Source: Anopheles merus
Lineage: Eukaryota > Arthropoda > Insecta > Diptera > Culicidae
DNA: 64,000 nucleotides
Direction: 5' to 3'
Assembly (NCBI RefSeq): GCF_017562075.2
Contig: NC_054082.1
Coordinates: forward strand, 62,520,322-62,584,321
A program made the position numbers and the translations under genes. How positions within the stretch are numbered: position 1 is the stretch's first letter; each line of letters begins with the position of its first letter. Below the pieces are notes generated by a model. That model was not told the origin of the DNA. It saw only the letters and a program-made list of their open reading frames with translations, and searched no databases. Positions 44,535 through 53,728 of the stretch are shown here, in pieces.

Positions 44535-46105
44535 TCTTTTCTATAGAAGTTTTTCAATTTTTCACTTGTATACTCTCCGCCTCCGTCCGATCAAATCACT
44601 TTTGGTATTTTCCCGAGCTGATTTTTCACTAATCTCACAAAATTTATTATCTTGTCACACGCATCCGATTTCGAACGCAAGAGATACACATATGTGTATT
44701 CACTGTAATCGTCGATTAGTGTTAGGAAATAACGATTTCCACTCGGGGTTTCGACCGGCATGGGGCCACACACATCACTGTGCACTATTTCTAGTATTTC
44801 GTTAGTGCGTCGCTCAGCGCATTTCGGGATCTTTGTTCTAGACAATTTTCCCTCCAAACACACTTCACAAGTGAAATCACACGCGCATGTTTTTACACCA
44901 GCACCAGTACACATATTTTTCTTGAACAAACTTTGGATCGCACTATTTTCACGGTGGCCGAATCGTTTATGCCACTGATGCACACAACAATCACCATTAT
45001 TCTCGCATACAACGTATGCTGATTCTGTACGGTGCGTGTATAGGTTATTGCGCAAGGAACCTTGAATCATACAAACGTTGTTTTTGTGAATTTCACAGGA
45101 CTCCTTTGTGAAGATTACTTGATAACCTTCCTCACAAAAACAAGCAACTGACAGCAAATTACTGCGTAAAGTCGGCACAAATAATACGTCTTTCACAAAA
45201 ACTTTTCCTTTAGGGCCACTTACAGCACACTGTCCTAGACCTGTTGCATTTATCGTTTTTCCATCCGCCAATGTAACATGTACGGCATCATGCTTGGAAA
45301 AACTATCTAACGTTTGAAACATCTTGACGTCGTTGCACATGTGCCGGCTGGCACCACTGTCAATTATCCAACTATTTCCACTCATCGCAGTCATAAGGTT
45401 TGCAAATACCTTTTGCTGTCCTTTATTCTTTTTGAACTTTGGACAATCTCGTCGAAAGTGTCCAGGTTTGCGACAATGATAACATATTACTTTGTCTTTT
45501 GGTGATTGAACGCTAAACGCAGTTTCATCCGTTCCAACACTGGCACCACTCTCAGACCTTCTACGATATTCCTCACGCAATTTGTTCATTGCGAATTCCG
45601 AAGTCAACTCGGCTTCAGGGCGATTTTCCAGGGACACTATCAGGCTATCATACGATTGCGGTAAATTCGACAATATTAGCGCCATAAACACACGATCCTT
45701 GAGTCCCTCATCTACTGCTTGTAGACGTGTATGCAGTTTTACCATTTCATTGAGATGAGCCGGTAAATTTCCATCCTCGGGAAGTTTAAGGGAACACAAT
45801 TTTCTTAGCACGCATAGCACTGATGGTAGCCCGCTACTCTTATGAACAGAGCAGAGTGAGTCCCACATTTCTTTCGCGGTTCGCTTATTCATAGTATGAA
45901 CCAGTTGGTTATCGTCCACCGTTGCACTAATCACTCCACGCGTCTTTGCATCACCAGTTTTCCAGTCATTAGTCGGAATTTCCGGCTTAGCATCTATCAC
46001 ATACTTGGATAAATCTTGCCGCAATAATTCCATCTCTACACGGAATTTCCAAATTTCAAAATTATCCTCTCCCAAACGAGGGAGTACCACTTGCAAAGAC
46101 GACAT
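44535..46105 (-). pseudogene. Copia copy 2, gag-protease-integrase (truncated)
   Basis: Starts at the ATG at 46105 (MSSLQVVLPRLGEDN). Gag, the CCHC knuckle (CYHCRKPGHFRRDC), protease (WIIDSGASRHMC) and the first part of integrase (SDVCGPMPVETPSGN, LIDDYSEYTYVYLL, NQLGKIPKVI) are intact. A base change or deletion just after KIPKVI (44591) and the deletion at 44535 remove the integrase C-terminal part. Nearly identical to copy 1. Confidence 0.88.
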
Positions 46106-46371
46106 GATTACACCGGAGTTTTTACTACAACAGAACTATTACTGGCACAAACACTGGGCCCATAACCTGTTAAAACAACGACGTAAAGCAAACCATCAAC
46201 CGAGAGAAATGAACGCGACGAACTTTGAACTAAACGACCAAGCTTCGATGTTAATTCTTTTATTCCTGAGACGCAACTGTACAAGTTCACAATTTTCGAT
46301 CGCTTATATACTACCGTACGCCAGTACTGTCAAACCCAAACAACAAAACGTTGCTTATTCTTAACAGGTAT

Positions 46372-46919
46372 GTGTCGTTTCTGTATTCAGCCATCTTCTC
46401 CAAGATCTGCCGCATGGTGAAGATCTGATCAGTGGTTGATTTTCCGTTTCGGAATCCTCTTTGATAGTTTCCGACTATCTCTTCGACGTGCGGGACAAGG
46501 CGATCCTGAAGGATCAGGGAGAATATTTTATAGGCGGTATTCAACACCGTAATACCCCTGTAGTTGTTGCAGTCCAACCTGTTTGTATATGGGGTAGATG
46601 ATGCCGAGATTCCAATCACAAGGCATCGATTCGCTATCCCACACTTCAGTAACAATTTGATGAATCTCGTTTTCTAGTCGTACACCTCCATTCTTGACCA
46701 GTTCAGCTGTAATTCGGTTCCGGGTGCCTTGTTATTTTTCAACCTTTCGTGTTTTTTTTTATGCTAGGTGGCAGTAGCATGACATTATCTGCTAGTGGCG
46801 CTTCTAGTTGTTCGTTAAACTGGTCTTTGAGTAATTCATCAAAGTACTGAGCCCACCGCGAGAGGACCTCTGGCTGGTTACTAACCAGATCTCCATCCTT
46901 GTTGCGACAGCAGGTTACC
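46372..46919 (-). mobile_element. RTE-like element A, fourth piece (RT N-terminal part)
   Basis: Minus strand: DCNNYRGITVLNTAYKIFSL, QDRLVPHVEEIVGNYQRGFR, STTDQIFTMRQILEK and, further upstream, NKDGDLVSNQPEVLSRWAQYF. Same order as copy B at 57650-58240. The element stops at about 46919 where a gypsy LTR begins. The endonuclease half is not in the window. Confidence 0.85.
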
Positions 46920-46923
46920 CTAG

Positions 46924-47112
46924 TGTAGGAATATGAATGGAGAGAGAGAGGATATAGAGAGAGGAAGAACGAGACATACTTGACAGGAGATAGTTTGGAG
47001 ACAGAGCAAACGGGCAGACAAGCGTGAGCAATCAAGCGCAACGGACGCGTGTGCTTCAGCGGCGAATTATACAAGTGTTGGATAAGCGACAGAATAAACA
47101 GTGGATTCTACA
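46924..47112 (+). repeat. Ty3/gypsy-like element A, 5' LTR
   Basis: 189 bp bounded by TGTAG...CTACA, ending right before a primer site, so it is the 5' LTR of a plus-strand element. Its left border abuts RTE-like element A. No 3' LTR was found in the window. Confidence 0.65.
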
Positions 47113-47114
47113 AT

Positions 47115-47128
47115 TGGCGCAGCCGGTA
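47115..47128 (+). promoter_or_regulatory. Primer binding site, tRNA-Ser type
   Basis: TGGCGCAGCCGGTA lies two bases after the LTR. It resembles the TGGCGCAGTCGGTA primer sites (tRNA-Ser) of insect gypsy-group elements such as 17.6 and 297. Confidence 0.7.
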
Positions 47129-47579
47129 TTCCTTTTTTATAAACACATACATAGAACCCCGACGAGGTATGAAAGTAAGTAACGCATGATCGTAATCATC
47201 CTAATCACCGGTGAAATAGCTAGAAATAGAGTATACATGTACAAAGTGACAATGGTTGCTAGGAAAACGGAAATTAGGAAAGTTTGCTTTGCATTCGTAA
47301 ATTGTTCAAACGGGAAAGTTAAGGCTTTGGAAAGCAGTAACATCGTAATGGTGAGACCGGCTTGGCCGTAGCTCATGCGATTAGTCCGGTATTACTCGCA
47401 GCAAAAAAATGCTCTGAGTGAGCCTTGTATGGGTGAATGTGAGCGCGCACAAAAGACGAGCCCGGTGATAGCCGTAGCGTCGGGAAAAGAAGGTAACGAA
47501 TTTCGAGAAGTGAGCCCGGTATAACCGAAGCACAAAAGACGAGCCCGGTGGTACCCGTAGCGTGCAAGTGGAAAAAATA
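47129..47579 (+). other. Leader of gypsy-like element A with CCGG-repeat motifs
   Basis: No gag frame yet. Between 47355 and 47570 a motif of the form GAGCCCGGT-N(2-5)-CCGNAGC recurs about three times cleanly, with two weaker versions, twice accompanied by CACAAAAGAC. Confidence 0.45.
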
Positions 47580-48975
47580 ATGATGCTTTCTCACTGTGCT
47601 CCGAGTAAATTCGTGAATTATTTCGTTATTTCGGCCTAATTTTTCGTCAAACTGCCGCTTAACTGTGACATAAGCTGTCTCTGGTAGTCCTGCCTTCAAT
47701 TGTTCGCCACAACCTTTCCTGACTTTGCTGTATTCCTGCGTTTGTTCCTGAGTCCTGTGGCATCTATCTGCAACGGCAACTAAAATGGAGGGAGTTTGTT
47801 GTGACTGCTCTGTGCCACTTGAATCGCTTGAATGTGGTATTATGTGCTCGTTCTGTGATGCTGTATATCACTCAGCGTGCACTAAATTACCTTCCACTGT
47901 GATCGAAGAGGTAAAACGGACGGCATCTCTTTATTGGAGCTGTGTAGGGTGTTCGAATGCTCTTGGCAACCCACATAGTGAAGCAGTCAAAACAACGGGT
48001 ATGCAGGTCGGCTTCCAGGCGGCTCTTACTGCCGCTGTCGAGGTGATGAAAGCTGCTTTAGTCCCGCCTGTGATGCACGAAATCCGTGAGGGCTTTGCCA
48101 GTTTTGCCGCCGCTCACCAAGCTCCTAGCGAACGCTTCAACGTACCGCCCCCAGATGCCCTCCCGAGTGGAAAGCGTAGAAGGTTGTTCCGTGACGTTGT
48201 TGCATCCACGGAAGTCATTGTTGTTGACAATGCTCCACTATACCCTGTAAATACAGATACCGACAATACTCACCAAAGAAATCGCCCTTCACTACCACCA
48301 ATATTCACAGGAACCGATAACACCACCACTGTGCCACTAAATCTGACTAGTCACTTGTTTACACGAAATAACAACACGTCAACGACACGATCTCTCACCG
48401 ATGACCATGCACCAACCTACACACACTTACCACTCAATGTCCGTTCCACGTCTATAACTGTATACTATCAGAACGTGCGAGGTTTACGATCCAAAGCTGA
48501 TGAGTTCCGTTTAACTGTATTAGAAGCGGACTATGATGTAGTGGTACTCACTGAGACTTGGCTCGATCCCAGCCTTCCCACAGCCCTCCTATTTGGCGAT
48601 GCGTACTGTGCCTATCGATGCGATAGAAATGCCGCAAACAGCTCTCTATCTCGAGGCGGTGGAGTACTAATTGCGGTGAGTTCCGCTCTCCGCTCTCATG
48701 CGCTTCCAGTGCTTGCGCAAACACTTGAATTCGCTTGCATCTGCATTCAGCTCCCGATGTACCGATTATACATTGCTGCTGCCTACCTTCCTCCCAACAA
48801 TAGCACGGACGAAGGAAAAATAAATGCATTACTGGACACCGTCAACAGCATTTGCGACACACTAGGTCCAAACGACAGATTCGTGCTCGTGGGAGACTTT
48901 AACTAACCCGCTCTTCCCTGGTCGCCTGCGCAATTGAATCATGAAACCCCTTTTGTGTTTTTTGAACCTCATACT
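47580..48975 (+). mobile_element. CR1-like element D (5' part only)
   Basis: The 5' UTR resembles that of element B (TGCTTTCTCACT). It contains the PHD-endonuclease ORF 47785-48906. It is interrupted at 48976 by a non-autonomous LTR element, and its RT half is not found on the other side. Confidence 0.75.
47785..48906 (+). CDS. CR1-like element D ORF: PHD finger fused to AP endonuclease
   Basis: 373 codons. PHD finger C5, C8, C21, C24, H29, C32, W51, C53, C56. Then VGFQAALTAAVEVMKAA and a Ser/Thr-rich linker with a KRRR patch near residue 134. The AP endonuclease starts at about residue 228: YYQNVRGLRSK, VVVLTETWLDPS (catalytic Glu), YRCDRNAANS, GGGVLIA and VLVGDFN. The frame ends at TAA 48904-48906, where related copies have Gln or Lys (DFNQP, DFKKP), so this is probably a premature stop. 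Downstream PALPWSPAQLNHETPF continues the family sequence. Unlike element B, zinc finger and endonuclease share one ORF and the RRM-like domain is absent. Confidence 0.85.
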   Translation: MEGVCCDCSVPLESLECGIMCSFCDAVYHSACTKLPSTVIEEVKRTASLYWSCVGCSNALGNPHSEAVKTTGMQVGFQAALTAAVEVMKAALVPPVMHEIREGFASFAAAHQAPSERFNVPPPDALPSGKRRRLFRDVVASTEVIVVDNAPLYPVNTDTDNTHQRNRPSLPPIFTGTDNTTTVPLNLTSHLFTRNNNTSTTRSLTDDHAPTYTHLPLNVRSTSITVYYQNVRGLRSKADEFRLTVLEADYDVVVLTETWLDPSLPTALLFGDAYCAYRCDRNAANSSLSRGGGVLIAVSSALRSHALPVLAQTLEFACICIQLPMYRLYIAAAYLPPNNSTDEGKINALLDTVNSICDTLGPNDRFVLVGDFN

Positions 48976-50668
48976 TGTTATGTTTAAACACTTTTACTTC
49001 ATTTAAACACTTAAAACTTTACATTATAATAAATACACACGAAATATACATATGTTAAAACGTACGATACTTTACAACGTAGGCCGCGCGCCAGCCGCAC
49101 CGAGCGCCCCTGCCGAGAGCTCCTGCTCGATCGGCCTTCGTGCACACTCTCTCGGCGCTCGGCACACACTAAGCCTTACGCGCTTAGTGTGTGCGACAGT
49201 GTGCGTGTACACACTGTCGTCCCCCTGGACGTTGACCGGTGGCAGCGCAACTGCCACGGCAAGTCCAGGGGTCGGCACGCACGGCTGCTCACAACATCTC
49301 CCCCTTTATTTATCCGGAGGGGTCGAACCGACACGGGATATTCCACTGAGGGAATACCGGTGTGGTGACACCCTCCGGCCGATGCTGGTGTATTCGGTGG
49401 ATGCAGTGGCGCGGACGCTTCTGCTTGCCCTACGCCTACCCTTTTCCGCCCCGCCATCACCTTTAATCGCGCTCGATCATCGTCGGCTACGATTACTTGC
49501 GGCGGCGGTGATGCTGCGTGTACCTGCGCCTTTCTCTGCCCCGCTATCGTCCCTTTGCTCCAGGTCGGCGATGACGATCTTGTAGCGGCGGTGCTGAAGA
49601 TGAACCACGGGCGGCATAGACTCTCGCCCTTCTCACGAACGAAGCTGTAGCCGGGGCGGCATGACCACCTCGCCCTTATTCCAACCTGCGATGCTGCATC
49701 CAGGGCGGCCTCGCCCTCCTTAGAAACTGTGACACTGTTGCTGTTGTTGTTGATCCTGTGCGGCATGGACCCTCGCCCTACCTTTACACGTTCCTGTTGC
49801 TGTTGCTGCTGCGCTCTGCTACTGATGCTGATGCTGGGCGGCATGGACCCTCGCCCTTCCTTCACACATTACTGTTGCTCGTAGTGCTGGGTCCAGGGCG
49901 GCATGACACCTTCGCCCTCTTTGGACACTGTGGCTGCCCCCGGGGCGGCATGACACCCTCGCCCCCAAAGTAAAGGGCAGCACCCGGGACGGCATGGGTC
50001 CTCGTCCCTTTTCCACACAGCATCCAGGGCGGCATAGATCCCTCGCCCTCTTAGGACACAGTGGCATGACTGCTGTTGTACCTGCAGGGCGGCATTGACC
50101 CTCGCCCGCTGAAGCTGGGGCTGCAGCCTGGCGGATGACACTCTCGCCCATAGCCCGGCAGCAAGGCGGAAAGCTTCCTCGCCGATGACGCTGCCGGCGT
50201 TGCTTGGACTGCAGCCCGGCGAATTTCGCACGTCGCCGAGAGTGGGCACCGCTGCCTATTCGGTCCCCTTGATGGGACGGCAGCCGGGGCCTCGGTCTTG
50301 GCGGTGGCGGCGGCCCAATCCTTCCACGGAATCCCGGACCTTTGCCATCGCGATGGCCGCTGCGATGATGCAGCGAAAGATGTGCCCAATCGCGATGGCG
50401 TCCGCGGGTTCGTACTGGGATCACCCTTACGCAGGAGGATCCCATCCTCGTCGCCACTGTTATGTTTAAACACTTTTACTTTATTTAAACACTTAAAACT
50501 TTACATTGTAATAAATACACACGAAATATACATATGTTAAAACGTACGATACTTTACAACGTAGGCCGCACGCCAGCCGCACCGAGCGCCCCTGCCGAGA
50601 GCTCCTGCTCGATCGGCCTTCGTGCACACTCTCTTGGCGCTCGGCACACACTAAGCCTTACGCGCTTA
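48976..50668 (-). mobile_element. Non-autonomous GC-rich LTR element, copy 2 (related family)
   Basis: Minus orientation. The complete 3' LTR is 48976-49296 (TGTTGTGAGCAG...CATAACA on the minus strand). The 5' LTR at 50458-50668 is cut short (211 of 321 bp). The primer site 50439-50456 is the same tRNA-Ser(GCU) sequence as in copy 1, and a GGGGGAGA purine tract precedes the 3' LTR. The interior is GC-rich and has no recognisable protein domain. It holds about 12 copies of a GGGCGGCATGACACCCTCGCCC-like motif, most spaced 40-80 bp, between 49610 and 50180. It interrupts CR1-like element D on the left and abuts gypsy gag sequence on the right, where a deletion probably removed part of the LTR. 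Confidence 0.8.
49605..50185. repeat. Array of ~12 quasi-palindromic GGGCG...CGCCC motifs
   Basis: Occurrences near 49610, 49650, 49697, 49757, 49836, 49896, 49942, 49987, 50028, 50083, 50129 and 50163. Each is GGGCGGCAT-x(3-8)-CCTCGCCC or close to it. The arms GGGCG and CGCCC can pair. The spacers are CTG/TTG-rich. Confidence 0.7.
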
Positions 50669-51400
50669 TTGGTACTAAAAGGGCCACTTTCACAGCATGA
50701 GAAATTCGTGTATATGCTGGCCCGAGGAGGAAGAGATCTTCAATGCATATATTTCAACCTAGGCCAAGCTGAGGTCGAGATCATCCCATCACAGACGCAG
50801 GTGCCATTTGCGGCTCAAGAAACACCTGAATTTGACAACGCCATCAAACGCCTAAACAAACTCTTTGTAGGAAAACGAAACGAACGCATAGAGTTGGAGG
50901 TGTTTAGAAATATTAAGTAGGCAGATGAGCCCTTCAATCGGTTCATGCTGAAACTACGCACTCAGGAGAAGAAATGCGATTTCGGAATGCGCGAAGAGAA
51001 AGAAATTGTTCATCAAATTAGGGCAGGTGCTAGAGACATTAAAGTTCGAGATAAAGGGCTTGAAAATGTCATGAAGTTGGACGAATAAGCCAATTTCGCA
51101 CTCAACAGGGAAATCCTTGCAAAGCAGAAAGCAATTTCTAATAATGAGCACGAAGCAGCGTCTGTATCACACATTAGACACGATCGCACAGGAAACTAAA
51201 GGCCGTCCGCAATGTCACCGGAATGTGATCGGTGCGGATCTCGTGAGCACACAAGAAAATCCACCGGTTGTTTTGCCCGGAAAGCCCGATTTAACGAATG
51301 TGGAAAGATAGGACATTTTGCCCGAAAATGCAGCAACAAACGACGACAGCCTTATTCTCCCTATGTTTGGAAGCAACCAAGATCAACAAACAACATATGA
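50669..51400 (+). pseudogene. gypsy-like element A gag
   Basis: Frame with internal stops: HEKFVYMLARGGRDLQCIYFN, FDNAIKRLNKLFVGKRNERIE, FNRFMLKLRTQEKKCDFG, EKEIVHQIRAGARDIKVRDK. It ends in CCHC-type knuckles (CDRCGSREH; NECGKIGHFARKCSNKRR). Nonsense codons follow ..EVFRNIK and ..KLDE. The first bases join the truncated LTR of the non-autonomous element. Confidence 0.8.
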
Positions 51401-51603
51401 GAGATGGATCGTTCCACTGCACAAGAGACGCGTCCTACAAGAGAGGTAAACGCACAACATGATAACGTAAGTACTTGACGGAGGGGGGAATATCTGATAA
51501 GATAATTGGATAAGTAGAAATGATCATACGAGGGCTAGTAGAATCCTAGTAATATGTCAACCTGAGTTTCGGCACGACTAAGCTTGATGAATTCACTAAT
51601 TAT

Positions 51604-52402
51604 ATGGAAATAACTTATACCCCACTACAGGCTAATCGTAGTGACAGCTGTATAATAACTTGTAAAATTGATACATACCCAGCAGAATTTCTTATTGACT
51701 CTGGAGCAGCAATAAATACGGTTACGGAAATCGTATGGAAATCCCTTCTTACTGCTGGCATCACAATTTACAAAAAGAAATATGGCTGCGATCGCCAAAT
51801 AACTGCTTACGCCAGTCATAAACCCTTGGAGGTCATTCTCATCTTCGAAGCAGTCATTTCTGTTAATGAAGCAAAACCAACAGCTTATGCAGAGTTTTTT
51901 GTAGTAAAAGGGGCGCACAAGTCTCTGTTAAGTAAACGAACAGCGGAAGAACTAAAAATTCTTAAAGTCGGTCTAAGCGCCAACAACTTACACAGCAAGT
52001 GTAACCCTTTCTCCAAATTTTCAGGCATACAAGTGGTGGGCATACAGTGGCATACAAGGCATTGACACATCCATTACTCCAAAAAAATTGCTTATCTCCG
52101 AATCCCAGCGGCTATGGAAGAGAAAGTAGATGCAAAAATTCAAGAAATGTTGGAACAAGAAATTATAGAACCCGTTACAGGCCCACCAGATCTCGCCCAT
52201 GGTGGTGGTCCCAAAAGGGAAGGACAACATCAGACTTTGCATAAACATGAAATACCCGAATCAGGCCATACAAAGGGAACACTACCCGTTACCCATGATC
52301 GACACGCTTCTGAACAAACTAAAAGGGTCAAAGTTCTTTTCAAAATTGGACATTACATCAGCATTCTATCATATAGATTTACACCCCAAATCTCGCGGTA
52401 TA
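51604..52402 (+). pseudogene. gypsy-like element A protease and start of reverse transcriptase
   Basis: 51604-52065 contains the aspartic protease motif FLIDSGAAINTV and the flap/C-terminal part (AEFFVVKGAHKSLLSKRTAEEL). After a frame change comes the Ty3/gypsy RT entry: EEKVDAKIQEMLEQEIIEPV, VVVPKGKDNIRLCINMKYPNQAIQ, YPLPMIDTLLNKLKGSKFFS and KLDITSAFYHIDL. The RT stops before its catalytic block at 52402, where the (TTAC)n tail of RTE-like element B begins. The rest was not found. Confidence 0.82.
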
Positions 52403-53338
52403 ACTACTTACTTACTTATCCGGTGCTACAACCGCTTTGCGGTCTTGGCCTGCCTCAGGAGTGTCCGAAACCGCTCACCGTCTCGCGCCTTCGTTTGCCA
52501 GTCCGTTATCCCGGCCGTAATGGCGGACGCCTCCACGCCATCTTGCCACCTCAATTTGGGCTTACCACGCCTCCTCTGTCCTTGTGGACGGCCTAAAAGT
52601 ACTTTACGGGCTTGGTAGTCCGTTTCCATGCATACAACATGGCCAGCCCACCGGAGCCTGGCGAGCTTAATACGCTGTACGACAGTGAGGTCGCCATACA
52701 TCTCGTATACCTCGTCATTATAGCGGCTCCTCCATTGTACTTCCACACATACGAGGCCAAGTATCCTTCTGAGAATCTTTCTCTCGAACGCGGCTAAGAG
52801 GGTTTCGTCAGATTTGGACAGTGTCCATGTCTCAGAGGCGTATGTGAGTACCGGAACTATATAGGTGCTATATAGTCCCAGCTTCGTCCGTCGCGACAGT
52901 TCTTTGAGGTGAACTGATTTTTCAGGCTGTTCAGGTTTCCGGTTGGCAGCCAGCATCCTTGCGCGCAACTCAGCTTCCATGCTGATGTCGTTGCTGACCT
53001 TTGACCCCAGATAGGTGAATTCTAGGACGACTTCAAAGGTGCGTTCACCTATCTGCACGTCACGCCTACGTAGATTCTGATTATTAATTGGTAGGCTTGT
53101 TGATGTTGCCACCATCAGTTTGGTCTTTCCCTCGTTTATCTGCAATCCGAGGTTCTCTGCCGCCTGCTCGATCCCTTGGTAGGCTTCTGCTACAAAGGGG
53201 AGCCGCAGACCAATGATGTCTATATCATCAGCGTATGTCAGGATCTGGGTTGACTTATAGAAGATGATTCCCGTAGTCTCCACCCTCGAGTCGCGGATGG
53301 CCCTCTCTAGCGCCAAGTTGTATAGGAGACAGGCAAGC
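52403..53338 (-). mobile_element. RTE-like element B, 3' part (RT C-terminal half)
   Basis: An open frame of 296 codons (53316-52426) runs ALERAIRDSRVETTGII, QILTYADDIDIIGLRL (catalytic block), QINEGKTKLMVATS, YLGSKVSNDISMEAEL, RRTKLGLYSTYIVPVL, CVEVQWRSRYNDEVYEMYGD, RLRWAGHVVCME and KLRWQDGVEAS to a stop. It is better preserved than copy A. The tail is (TTAC)n at 52403-52419. It stops at GGCAAGCC (53338); the upstream half is at 57450-59450, beyond the R1-like insertion. Confidence 0.85.
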
Positions 53339-53728
53339 CGTGGTGCGTATTACTTCATGCGGAGTCGTGTGTGCGGTTGCACCCTGGCTCATGACGCATC
53401 TTCTGCGGCGATCTGGTCTGTTGATTCTGCTTGTTACGCTGCTTTCCGTGGTTCGACGCGGTCCCTGTGATCCTATCGCCCACACTTCGAGTGGGCAATG
53501 GGGGGTCTGCATCGTTGGTCACCACTTCAAGCACGTAAGGCAGTTCTCCTGAAATGAAATTTGGATAGAGGAAACAAGAAAACAGAAAAGAGATAGAAAA
53601 AGCTGAAAATAGAGGAGAGAAGAGAAAAAGAAAGCTGGAAAGAAACGAGAAGAAAGGAAATAAAAGATTAGTATCTTTCCAGCTTACGGTGGCCCTTGTG
53701 GCACGGGTTGCTGCCGTGCCGCAGGGCC

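Larger units (their letters stand above)
41358..46366 (-). mobile_element. Copia-type LTR retrotransposon, copy 2 (internally deleted, carries another LTR element)
   Basis: LTRs at 41358-41557 and 46168-46366 (200/199 bp; one substitution and one indel by eye). The target duplication GGTAT is at 41353-41357 and 46367-46371. The initiator tRNA-Met primer site is at 46154-46167. It is inserted in RTE-like element A. About 0.75 kb is missing near 44535 (end of integrase to before RT, compare 29752-30501 in copy 1). A non-autonomous LTR element is inserted at 42475-43938. It is the same family as 28093-32336. Confidence 0.92.

Noticed and set aside
49176..50473. Long Arg/Pro/Ala-rich frames in the second non-autonomous element
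   Set aside because: Low-complexity by-products of GC-rich motif arrays; several frames are open at once.
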